A stretch of DNA of 64,000 bases from Pilaira anomala (Eukaryota; Mucoromycota; Mucoromycetes; Mucorales; Mucoraceae), in contig JAIXMQ010000036.1 in the NCBI GenBank assembly GCA_025716855.1, positions 1-64,000 of the forward strand, written 5' to 3'. Made by a program: the position numbers and the translations under genes. Numbering within the stretch: the first letter of the stretch is position 1; each line of letters begins with the position of its first letter. The notes under the pieces were generated by a model, which was given only the letters and a program-made list of their open reading frames with translations, ran no database searches and was not told the origin of the DNA. This document shows, piece by piece, positions 46,573 through 57,602 of this stretch.

Positions 46573-49500
46573 ATGTCAGATTCTGACCTCGAGAAAAGCC
46601 CAGTATCCAGTAAACGAGCAAGAGAAGCAAGTTACGAAGACCAACAACATAAACTTGACCCTACCGATCAAAAGAAACGTATTGAAGAATTACAGGAACA
46701 ATCATTTAAACAAGGTGAACAATGGTGTTTGATCGCAAAACCTTGGTTTGACCGTTGGATAAAGTATTGTGGTCGTATGGGTAACCCTGAGACAAAAACT
46801 TTAGCAGAAGGTACTTCGCCAGGTCCGATTCATAACGGTCCTCTCTTTAAAGACAATCAGTTTACGGAAGATTTAATTGTAAACGATAACGTATTTGCTG
46901 TCCCCATGGCTGCTTGGAACGAATTAGTTGAATGGTAAAAAAAAAAAAAAAGAAAGAAAAAAAAAATTGGTTTCTTTGTTTTTAACTCTTTGTTTTTTAA
47001 CTCTTTGTTTTTTAACTCTTTGTTATATATATATATATAGGTATGGCGTTCATGATGATAATCCAGATCCTATTGTTAGACAAATCATTGATTCAACCAA
47101 TGGACTCATCATCGAAATCTATCCACCTCAATTTCGTTTATACGCTATTGAACATGACGAATCCTCATTTATCAATCCATCAATCGACCGTAGTCCAGTC
47201 ATCACTTTATCCGAATCCAGTTTAATCAAGGATCTTTTACAGGCCATCAAAGCCGAATTTGATTTAACCCAAGATACTGAAATTCAAGTATGGATCTTGA
47301 AGGAAAAACCCCTCGTGACCTCTCCACCCAATATCTCTGTCTCCAACTTGATTCATGCTACTTTACTCGAATATGAGGATTTAGATGCCACCCTCGGTCG
47401 TTCTGGTCATTTCAATATTGCATTTGAAACTAAATCCAAGTTGGATCAAAAGTATCCTTCTGAATCATCAAAACAACAAAACGATACTTCGTCCGTCTCT
47501 TCGAATTCAAGTGTCTTGGGGAATGGCTTCAATAAACTTTCTACCTCCACGCCTCCTCCTTATACTGCGACCGTAGTCCCTGCTCAACCAAAATTCACCC
47601 GTGGTGTTTGTGGATTACAGAATTTAGGAAATACTTGCTTTATGAATTCGGCTTTACAATGTCTTAGCAATACATCACAATTAACCAAATATTTCCTGGG
47701 TAAAACAAAGAGAAAGAGATATATTTTTATGATAGTGATAAACTAATCCCTTCTTCTATTTTTTTTTTTTAAAAAAAAAAAAGCTGATTTATATAAAAAG
47801 GATTTAAACCCTGATAACCCATTAGGCATGAAAGGTCAAGTAGCTGAAGAATATGGAGAATTAATCAAGAAATTATGGAGCGGACAAACATCCAGCATCG
47901 CTCCTCGTGAATTCAAACACACACTCGGTCGATTCAATAACTCATTTAGTGGATACCAACAACACGATACACAAGAACTCTTGGCCTTTTTATTAGACGG
48001 ACTTCATGAAGATCTCAACCGTATCATCAAAAAGCCTTATGTCGAATTACCCGATTTTGATGGCATGAAAGACACTGAAATCGCAAACCGTAGCTGGGAG
48101 TATCATAAGGCTAGAAACGATTCTGTCATCGTCGATTTATTTCAAGGTCAATTCAAGAGTCGATTGATTTGTACTCATTGTAAGAATGTCTCCGTCACCT
48201 TTGATCCCTTCATGTATTTATCTTTACCTCTTCCTATCAAGAAGAAATCCAAGACCACCGTCGTCTATGTACCTTATGATCCCTCTCAAAAGTTACAACG
48301 CATGGTAGTTACCTTGAGTAAAGAAGCAAGTATTGCTCATCTTCAAAAAGAAGTCGCTAAAATGATGTCTGTTGAAGATCCTAGCACTGTAAGTCTCTCT
48401 TTTCATTATTATTTATTTTTTTTTTTTACTGATATATATACATATATATATTTTTTTTTTAAAAAGCTTTTAATCGTGGAAATCTTCAGTCATAAAATCT
48501 ACAAGATTATACCTTTATATGAACCTGTAGCCAACATCGGAAGTTCCGATCTCATTTACATCTATCAACTTCCTGGTCCTGTTCCACCTACACCCAAAAA
48601 AATCCGTCACCACAGTTACACCCGTCATTCAGACACGAAGCCTGACCAACCTGAAGACCCACCCATCGATGAAAACCAACTGATCGTCTTCCCAGTCTAC
48701 TGTGCTACTGTCTCGCCTAGTCCATCCACATACCAATGCGATCGTGTCAATCAATTCGGTGACCCCATCGTCTTAGCCGTACCTTACAAGGACGCTAATA
48801 AACCCGATCTTCTCTACAAGCTTGTATCTCAACATATCGAACGTTACACTCAATTCAAATTATTTGAAGAAGTCAATGAAACGGATGGAAGTGAGTCGAG
48901 TTCTTTCATTACCGACATGCCAATCGAGGAGGAAGAAGAGGACAACAAGATGGAGATCGATACACCACAACCTCAATTGATTCATACCGCTGCGGCTGTC
49001 TTACCTGCTGGCGGTAGACGTATGGAGCCCATGAGTAATTTATTTGCTATGAAAGTATTTAGTTCTCCCCGTAGTAGTTATAGTCGAGACGATGATGGCT
49101 TATTACCTACCACTCAAAACTGGACAAACTTGATTGATCTTCGTGAACGGGCTGAAAATGAGTACTTACAACGTGAAGAGTATTATAAACAACAACAACA
49201 ACAACCATCATCATCTGAATCGGAACAAGAAGAGGAGGAATATGATACTGAAATGGAAGATTCCGTCACTTTACCTTCTAAAATATTAGATGAAGAAGAT
49301 TATGATGTAGTAGAAGATGCTGAGGCTTCTTATCCTCAAGATTTCAATGAAAAGGCAGTAGAAGAAGAAGAAGATACTTTTAAACCGGCAGAATATTGGA
49401 ATGATTCAAATAGTTTAAATGATCATCCTGTCCCAAAAAATCAGGAGGAAGAGGAGGAAGAAGAAGAGGAGGATTTCGATTCTGTTAAAAATCATCATCT

Positions 49501-50710
49501 TTCCGATACCGATAGTGATAACCAATTTTCTAATGTAGAAAAGACACCTCGTGCTCCAATTGTACCCACCATGGCTGCTGCTGCTGCTACTGCTGCTGCT
49601 GCTTCTACAGCAAAAACACCCGCTGCTACAGTGGTTACGAAACCCAAGGTAGTCACTTTACCTCCCAGTACCATCATTCGTCAAGGCGAAGGTATCTTAT
49701 TAGAATGGACTGTAAAGAAAGCCCAACAATTATTCGGTACACCACGCGGCTACGCAGATCAAAACGGTGTGAATACAGACGCATGGGATGATATGGAAGA
49801 TTTAGGCGACCCTAACCTTGACTCAGATCAAACGAAGCAACCGAAACAAGTCACTTTATCCGATTGTCTGAACGAGTTTACAAAGGAAGAAGAATTAAGT
49901 GAAGAGGATCTCTGGTACTGTCCCAAATGTAAAAAACATCAACGCGCCAAGAAGAAATTCGATCTTTGGCGTATCCCCGAAATCATGGTCGTTCATTTGA
50001 AACGATTCAGTCATTCTCGTACCTGGAGAGATAAAATTGACGCCTTGATTGATTTCCCTATTACTGAATTGGATTTAACTGATCGTGTCTTGAGTATTGA
50101 GGATCATCAGAATATCAAGGATGAGGATCGTTTGATTTATGATTTGTATGCAGTTGATAATCATTTCGGTGGGTTAGGTGGTGGACACTGTAAGTGAAAA
50201 AGAAAAAAAAAAAAATCACTTTATGGTATATAAAATTAAGCCCCCATTTTTATTGTATAATAGATACTTCATATGCTCAAAACTTTGAAGATGGACATTG
50301 GTACAACTTTGATGATTCTCATGTGACAAAAGTAGATGTTTCTGCTGTCAAGGTAAAAAAAAAAAAAATAGTGATATATATCTTCTTTCAGTTGAAAACC
50401 TGATTCTAAATGAAATCATTTGTAGACACCTGCAGCCTACCTCTTGTTTTATAAGCGTAGAAGAACAAACGACTCTACAAATAATGTAGAAACAATTATT
50501 CGAGACGCCAACGAAAAGCAGCAGGCTGCTGAAGAAGCAGAGAATAATTTATTATTCAAACAACAACAACAACAACAACAACAAAACACTGAATCATCTT
50601 CATTATTTGATGATGATCCACATAAAATTATAGCTGATGATGAACCTATTACAGAATTCTCTCAAAGCAATGATGATCAAGGCTTGTCTGATATGCTTGA
50701 ACCTTTATAA
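46573..50710 (+). CDS. UBP12: Ubiquitin carboxyl-terminal hydrolase, USP4/11/15-UBP12 type
   Basis: Six exons (46573-46934, 47041-47699, 47784-48388, 48467-50189, 50264-50352, 50426-50710) give 1240 codons. The DUSP domain lies at the N-terminus ([40 protein letters not shown]), followed by a ubiquitin-like region. The USP catalytic core starts with the Cys box [20 protein letters not shown] (Cys about residue 318). Zinc-ribbon Cys pairs CTHC and CPKC are kept. The core is interrupted by a long acidic, Gln/Ala-rich insert, as in USP4/15, and ends in the His box [20 protein letters not shown]. It is a cysteine protease that removes ubiquitin. The last exon is a disordered Gln/Asp-rich tail. 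Start chosen at the ATG giving [10 protein letters not shown]. Confidence 0.95.
46974..47023. repeat. 15-bp tandem repeat inside intron 1 of the deubiquitinase
   Basis: Three and a half units of CTTTGTTTTTTAACT (first unit one T shorter) fill the 3' part of intron 1, ending in an AT repeat just before the AG acceptor. Confidence 0.85.
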
Positions 50711-50898
50711 AAAAAAATTTCATATAATATAATAAAACCGAATTAATTTCATAATACTTTAAAAGAAATATATAATAACAATAAAAGCTTTATAAGGCCA
50801 ACAAATGTGCCCCTCTCGACATTTTTATTGAATTACAAAAGGTGTGTATGTGTGTGAGTTGTGAGTGTTTATAAAAAAAAAAGAGAGAGAGAGAGAAT

Positions 50899-51477
50899 TT
50901 AAGCAGTTTGCTTCTTGGCGGAAGCAGTAGCAGCACCGACAGCGAAACGACGCTATTAAAAAGAAAATTGGGTTATTATACATATTTTTTCAAATCACAT
51001 ACGATAAACAACACTTTTTCATAAATATAAATAAACTTACTTGGTTTTTCAACTTCATCAACTTGAAACGATCGAAATCGGTCAAAGTAGAACGAACCTT
51101 ACGTTGCTCGAGCTTCTTGGCCCAAGCAGTCTTGTTCCAGGCAGCAACGGTCTCGTTCTTCTCAAGAGACTTGATAAGAGCAGATTGACCAATGTTACGA
51201 GGAAGGTCCTTGATAACAAGAGGAGTCAAGACCATACGACGGTAAGCGAAAGCTTGACGAGAGACACCAGTGGTAGGACCATCGATGAGAGCACGGTTGT
51301 GATCAATAATGTCAACAACGACAGCCAACTTACCGGCATCGGCACCGTGGTTAATGAGGACAACACGACCAACTTCGACTTGACGCTTGAAAGTACCTTG
51401 CTAAATAATTAAATATTTAGTTTTTTTTTATTATTATTCTCTCTCATTTATATATATATATATTTATATACAGTCAT
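50899..51477 (-). CDS. RPL14: 60S ribosomal protein L14 (eL14)
   Basis: Three exons (51472-51477, 51041-51400, 50899-50952) give 139 codons. The first exon is only ATG ACT, a common layout for fungal ribosomal protein genes. Family motifs are [40 protein letters not shown] and [15 protein letters not shown]. The protein is a structural component of the large ribosomal subunit. The coding region uses a markedly more restricted, C-ending codon set than its neighbours, as expected for a highly expressed gene. It converges with the deubiquitinase gene, about 190 bp apart. Confidence 0.97.
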
Positions 51478-51807
51478 GGCTTATAAACAATAAAACAGTT
51501 GAAAATAAATAAATGGAATCAAAGCGTTGAATACAAGTCGTCTCTATATATAAAAAAAAAAAATCTATACGTCTGTCTTTTATGCTGCTGGAAAAAAAAA
51601 AAAAGGCATCCATTTTTTACTGCTTTATTTTTTTACATCCATCTGTTTGAACAATGTGTTGTTTTGTTGAATCATCCATTTATCTATTTTCCATGTTTTA
51701 TTGTATATCCATCCTATAAGTACATACCACCATTGTTGATATTCTGGATGGTCTAGAGAAAGAGAAAGTACGCTTATGGTAGCACTGGTTGATTTCAATT
51801 TACAGTT

Positions 51808-51840
<33 letters not shown>

Positions 51841-52536
51841 GCTTTGTTCCCCCGCATAACCTTTAAAATATTCCCGGCTCGGAAAAGAATGGGTGCGTCA
51901 CTTTAAAAGAAGAACCCTCTTCTTCTTTTTTAAACAATAGTAATTGAATCATAAGAAGTGTTTCGTTCTAGAACTTGATAATGACATAATTTCATTACCA
52001 AAAGAGTTTATAAATATCTTTTTTTTTTTTGTGTATATTAAGCCCAAAAAAAAAAAAAAAAAATGAATTCTTAAAAAAAGAAAGCTCAAACATAAAAATA
52101 GATTCCATTCTTGTTGATATAAAAGCCAGTAATTACAATCGAATTGATCATTGTAATAAGACTTAGTTCATTGTCTAAGCTTAAATGTCTTAGTAAGACA
52201 GCATGAAAATTAACTTTTTTTCAACAGACGCGTCAAAACAATAATAATTTGTAACCATGGTTATATGCGCGTCGATCAATAATAAATAAAGGGCTTGCTA
52301 TTCGAATTTTATTATCATCTGACATTTATTATACTATTGAAACATATCATATGTATAACCTAACTTATCTAATATTTAACGAATACTGTGTCTACGTCAT
52401 AAACAGAGTGTGTGTGTGTGTGTGTGTGAGGGAAAAGAGAGTTTTCCGTGGGCTTATGAGAGAGGGCTGAGAAGTAAAAAAAAAAAATATGCCTATTTGA
52501 TGAAACTTTCTTTTTTCTTCTTTTAATAGCAATTAA
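51478..52536. other. Divergent spacer, RPL14 / PPT1
   Basis: About 1.06 kb. It holds a T29 run (51810-51838), a GT repeat (about 52409-52428) and the promoter sides of two genes. No gene is supported. Confidence 0.5.
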
Positions 52537-54013
52537 ATGATATTCATCATAGCGCTGTTTATTTTATTAAGTTCAAGTCTGTGTTTTGGTAATAATTACA
52601 TATTATAAATAAATGTATTTATGTGGCTGAACCAAAATTTTAATATATCCCTAATCTACTTATACTAGCAGCAGCAGCAGCAGCAGTAGCTCAACAAAAA
52701 CCTGGTAATAAAATGATAGTCAAGGAACAAAGCTTTTAGATAACTTATAAAAAAAAAAAAAAAGTTGTCCTATGGCATGGTATGGGAGACGATTGTTGTA
52801 ATCCTGACTCAATGGGTAGAGTCAAGTCATTGCTAGAGTCTCGTTTACCAACGGGAACATTTATTTATAGTGTGAGAGTGGGTGATACAGTCGACAGTGA
52901 TCACAAAGCAGGCTTCTTTGGTAAAATTAATGATCAAGTAGATACTGTTTGTAAGGAATTATCCAATATACCTGAATTAGTGAATGGTTTTAATGCGATT
53001 GGATTTTCTCAAGTAAGATATATATATATATCAAACTAAATATTTTATAAGGATGACATCTCATATATATATAAAAAAAAAAAGGGTGGATTGTTTTTAA
53101 GGTACAAAAAATGTAGAAAAAAAAAAGAGAGTAGCTGATTCCCCTTGAAATAATAATATTTGGTTATATTATTTTTATAATAGAGCCTATGTAGAAAGAT
53201 GTAATCGACCTGCTATTCATCGTTTGATTACATTTGGCTCACCTCATGGAGGTATAAGTTCTAGTTTTTATCGTATAAAAATCTTTTTTATATAACAAGA
53301 AATAATTTAACTAGGTGTATCAGATATCCCAAATTGTATGAATGATAAAGACTTTACATGTAAATTAATGAGATCTATGGTGAAAAGTGGAGTATATTCA
53401 AATTATGCTCAAAATCGAATCATTCAAGCACAGTATTATAGATCAAAGGGATATCTTGAAAAGAATCAATTTTTACCGTATCTAAACAATGAAATTGAAC
53501 AAGATAGGAATACGACATATAAGGAAAACATGAAATCTTTAGATAAACTCATTTTAATAAGATTCAGTCAAGATGTTATGATTAAACCTGGATTTACTGC
53601 AGTAAGATTAAAATGATTTATATATATATATATATATGTACTAAACTATTGGAAAATACATGTAGTGGTTTTGGATAGATAACGGACATAAAGAACTCGT
53701 GCCACTACATAACCAAACATTATATCAAGATGATTGGCTTGGTTTAAAGACTCTTGATGATCAAGGACGTTTAGAATTTTTAGTCTGTCCTGGAGAACAT
53801 GTAAGGAGAGGAGGAGGAGGAGGAGTAGGAGGAGAGAGAGAGAGAGAGAGAAAAGATTTTTTTATGTATAAAAAATGTTTATATTCTTATCATAATTGAC
53901 GACAAAATAACTCTATATAATAGATGCAAATATCTGATGAATTTTTAGACCTTAAAGTCATTCAACCTTATTTGATCGAAAAAGAAAAGAAACAAATGAT
54001 TAAACAAGTCTAG
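52537..54013 (+). CDS. PPT1: Palmitoyl-protein thioesterase (PPT1 family)
   Basis: Eight exons (52537-52588, 52669-52704, 52765-53012, 53085-53101, 53184-53251, 53315-53601, 53666-53800, 53924-54013) give 310 codons, matching human PPT1 (306). A signal peptide (MIFIIALFILLSSSLCF) precedes an Ala run. The alpha/beta-hydrolase catalytic triad is visible: Ser in GFSQGG (about 111), Asp in FSQDVMIKP (about 226), His in CPGEHM (about 281), with the oxyanion segment LWHGMGDDCCNP. It removes thioester-linked palmitate from proteins in the lysosome or vacuole. Exon 4 is a 17-nt microexon right after the nucleophile. A GA repeat sits in the last intron. Confidence 0.95.
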
Positions 54014-54178
54014 AAAAACAATACATTTGTCCAAATCTGACAAGCCTAATTTTTTTATTTTTTTTTTTTTCTTATAAATTTCCCCTCTTTTTTCTTATTT
54101 TTTTTATTTTTTTTATTTTTTTCTATTTCTTTTTTTTTTTTTCTTTCTTGTATAATATAAAAATAATAATAATAATAA

Positions 54179-55111
54179 ATGAAGGCATTTAAAATTCTCA
54201 TTTTATTATACAGTTTGGTATGCTTGGTTTATAGTTTACCTATTACAACAATAATCGACAGTACTACTACTATTACTATAGCAACGACACCTATAATAAA
54301 AGAAGAATCAGATAATAATACATTAGAACCAATACAACAAAATGGATGCCCAACTACAGAATTTGGTATACCAGTAGAAAGATTTGCTCAACTGGTTTCA
54401 ACACATTGGCAATTTGATCATTTGGATTCTATAAAGTCTGGTACATATAAAATTATATCAGAACAATTTCAAGAACATATTAAGATCAGTATTGAATCCA
54501 CTACAGCAGAACAACAAGATGGTCCATTTATTAATAATCAAAGACAAAAATCATTTAATACAGTTAAATCATCTAGTTCTAATTCTTGGGATATGATGAT
54601 GGATTTAGAGATTTTACATGCACAAATATTTGGTGCAATTCAAGCACATACTGAAGGTAGTTTACATATTGCATGGGATCGATTATCAGACAAATTAGGG
54701 CAACCTGCATTCGAAATGTATATTCGAAGTATTGCCTTGAAACATTGTACACTCGATAAAGATCAAAATTCAATCAGTTCAACCTGTTTAAAAGAAAAGG
54801 CTTCCATCCTCTCTTTGGAATTAGATGAATATATTAATTTCAATTTAAATCATGTATTTAATGCCCTAGAAATTGATATCTTACCAAATTTATTATCAAA
54901 CACAAGTAGAGATCTTTCCGATGTATTGGCTTATTTCAACCGTTTATTCTTATTAAAAGATAATCAACGTCTTTATCTGCAAGTGACACCTTGGTCAACT
55001 GAACAATCCGATTTAAAATCAAGGTTGCTTCCATTGTTAGAAAAATCTGTATTAAATGATGATCATTTAACTGATTTCTTTGAAAGTTATGCTTGTCTTT
55101 CACGGGCTTAG
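54179..55111 (+). CDS. Orphan secreted protein, 310 residues
   Basis: A single uninterrupted frame with a clear signal peptide (MKAFKILILLYSLVCLVYSL). A Thr-rich linker (about residues 24-45) is followed by a mainly helical domain with Cys residues (NGCPTTEFGIPVERFAQLVS, LKHCTLDKDQNSISSTCLKE, FFESYACLSRA) that could form disulfides, and many aromatic and Leu positions. I do not recognise the family. It lies 165 bp downstream of PPT1 on the same strand, without introns, in contrast to the intron-rich neighbour. A stretch of T- and TAA-rich DNA precedes the ATG. Confidence 0.7.
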   Translation: MKAFKILILLYSLVCLVYSLPITTIIDSTTTITIATTPIIKEESDNNTLEPIQQNGCPTTEFGIPVERFAQLVSTHWQFDHLDSIKSGTYKIISEQFQEHIKISIESTTAEQQDGPFINNQRQKSFNTVKSSSSNSWDMMMDLEILHAQIFGAIQAHTEGSLHIAWDRLSDKLGQPAFEMYIRSIALKHCTLDKDQNSISSTCLKEKASILSLELDEYINFNLNHVFNALEIDILPNLLSNTSRDLSDVLAYFNRLFLLKDNQRLYLQVTPWSTEQSDLKSRLLPLLEKSVLNDDHLTDFFESYACLSRA

Positions 55112-56411
55112 TCTGATTTGATATTATTTTTTTTTGCTTGTAACTTTTTTTTTTTTTTTTTTTTTATACATGTAATAAAACACTGTATTCAACCCCTCAC
55201 ATAAACAGTTTCTTTTTCTTGCACCTATACAAATCCCCTTTCTTTTTTTCATAGCTCCTTTATTTGTTCTCGTTTATTATATTAAACTGTGTCTTTATAT
55301 ATAATATATTCTCTTTTTTTTTTTTTTTTTTTTTGCTTTACAAAAAGTATAAATAGACTTCTTGTGTGACGCTACACGTATCAAAACAATGAACATAAAT
55401 TATACAGCCAAACATTTCCGACGTATTTCAAGCCTCTTCAAGCCTTTTTTTATATATATATATATATCTCCTTATATAATCTAAATAATTTTGAACCCTT
55501 TATCTTACTTCTTTAATATATTTAGTTCATGTATAAATGTAAAATACACTTGCAGTTTATAAGCGACGATCTCCCTTTTTGTGTCTATTATAAAAATGAT
55601 CTCTTTTTTTTTATTTTTGAATTTCTTAAAATAATACATTAATATTTTGCATATAAATCATTCTCAGCCTCAAAAGAACATTAAAAGGCTAAATGACGGT
55701 TATTTACACGGCAAAAATTGTGATACAATCATTTTATGCACATATTTTATAATTCGATTCGATTCAACTCATTTGTTTAATAATAAGTCTATTCTATATA
55801 TACCTTGCATGAAGAAATTTTATAACTGTAATACGTTGTGTGTCTTCTTCGGGTTAGAATAGGCCAAAAGGAAGATCATCCCCAACTGTATAGCAAATCT
55901 CTTTTTTTTTTTTTGAAATTTAGATCTTCAACACTCTCTCAGATGATATCATACATTTACAAAGTTTTTTTTTTTTTTTTTGCTAAGTGATAGCATGATA
56001 TTTATCATGAAAATACAACCTTTACTTTTTATAATAAATCAATTCACGAATTGTCTTGTGAGAAGCTAAATTTCAAAAAGTATAGCCTTTTGTAAAAAGA
56101 ACAAATCAACATAATGATGAATTCTGTAAAAAAGGAGTAACTGAAGTAATTTCTAGGGTTTTTAAGCGCAAAATCACTGGATGATAAGAGAAACTTTATA
56201 TTTCGTGGTTTTATAGATATAAGTAGGTGTAGTTACTTTTTACCTCCTTTTTTTTTTTAAAAAAAATGACGTGTTACATTTCTATCAGATTTACTCAAGT
56301 TTCCTAATAATGTAAAGAGTTGCATCTCAACTAAATCTCTATCAAACTTTTATTTTCAGTATAATAACAAAATAGTTTTATAAAAGAGTGAATATATATA
56401 ATTTAATTTCC
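55112..56411. other. 1.3 kb convergent spacer
   Basis: Between the orphan secreted protein and the coiled-coil gene. AT-rich, with T-runs near 55147, 55318 and 55965, and a short direct repeat (CAAGCCTCTTCAAGCC, about 55431-55446). No gene is supported. Confidence 0.5.
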
Positions 56412-57602
56412 TTAACTAATTAGAATAGGTTTCCTTTGATGAACCCAAGTATCTGCTTCATTTAATGATTGATTTCGTTTAATTGAAGCATCTTCCTGCA
56501 TTTTCTTTTTTGTACTACTACGGAACAAGAAATTAGGTATAGTGGCAGATCGTTTCTTTTTAGATACCATCGTAGCAACAGCCGGTCGTCGGATAATGGC
56601 TTCTTCTTCTTCTTCTGTAAACGAATCTCCATCAGATGAAGTATCTGATAGTAACCCAGGTACATTAGCTTCTGTCTCATGTTTAGATATAATAATATCT
56701 TTTTCACAATTTGCTTTATTTTTAAAACCGTGTAATGTTCCTTCCATTGCATTCACCATATCCTATAAATAAAAAAGTAATAATATAGACATTAGATTTA
56801 TGCTTATATATATATATAAAAAGTCTTTTATTGAACTTACATTTATTCTTTGAATTAATTCATCTGAATTCTCTTTATTACTCGAGATGTTTTCAATGGC
56901 TGCTCTGTTAGCAATCTATATATACACATAAGTTCAACAGTTAAATACTTTTTTTTGCTTTCTACTACCCCCCTCCCCCTTTTTTTTTTGTCTTACCTCT
57001 GCATTGTTACACAGCAAACTAGTTGTACTTGTAGGTTGATGCACTGTAAGTGGTTCACTAGGTTGACCTAACTGTTGCCTTAACAATTGATTTTCTTGTT
57101 CTAATTGCATAATAATATCCAAATTATCATTTGTTTGATTTACTTGTACTTTAGTGATAGCTTTTAATTCTGCTTCATGTTGTTTAGCTAAAAACTGTTC
57201 GCGCGCTAAGTTACAATAGATGTCAGTTTTTTTTTTTTTTAAAATGTATTATATGTTTATATACCTTGTAATTTTTGTTGTGTCTCCTTGTATGCATTTT
57301 CATATTCTGTCGCCTTCTTTTTCCATTCAAGAACAATTGTCTTTAGGTTATTTATAGTGGACTAAAGATGGAAGAGTTTAATAACTATATAGTATTTATT
57401 ATTATATATGGTTTTACTTTACATCTTTTTGCTCTAATGTCTTTTGACAGTTTGAAAGTTCGTTATACCATCTTCGCTCTCTATCAGTTAAGCTATCATG
57501 GCTTGTATCTAATAAAGACTGAATAGCATCAGATACGTTGGTATATTTTGTACTCGTTGTAGGTGTAGGTGGCAAAGCTCTCTTTTGTTGTGATTTATTC
57601 AT
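56412..57602 (-). CDS. Coiled-coil orphan protein
   Basis: Several short exons join into one frame starting at MNKSQQKRALPPTPTTSTKY. Coiled-coil segments follow: RERRWYNELSNCQKTLEQKD, then NLKTIVLEWKKKATEYENAY, and AKQHEAELKAITKVQV with IMQLEQENQLLRQQLG. The C-terminal exon has an acidic patch (SSDGDSFTEEEEEAIIRRP) and a basic Ser-rich tail. I do not recognise the family. The architecture suggests a structural or adaptor protein. Exon borders between 56830 and 57420 were judged from splice signals only and are less certain. Confidence 0.6.
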
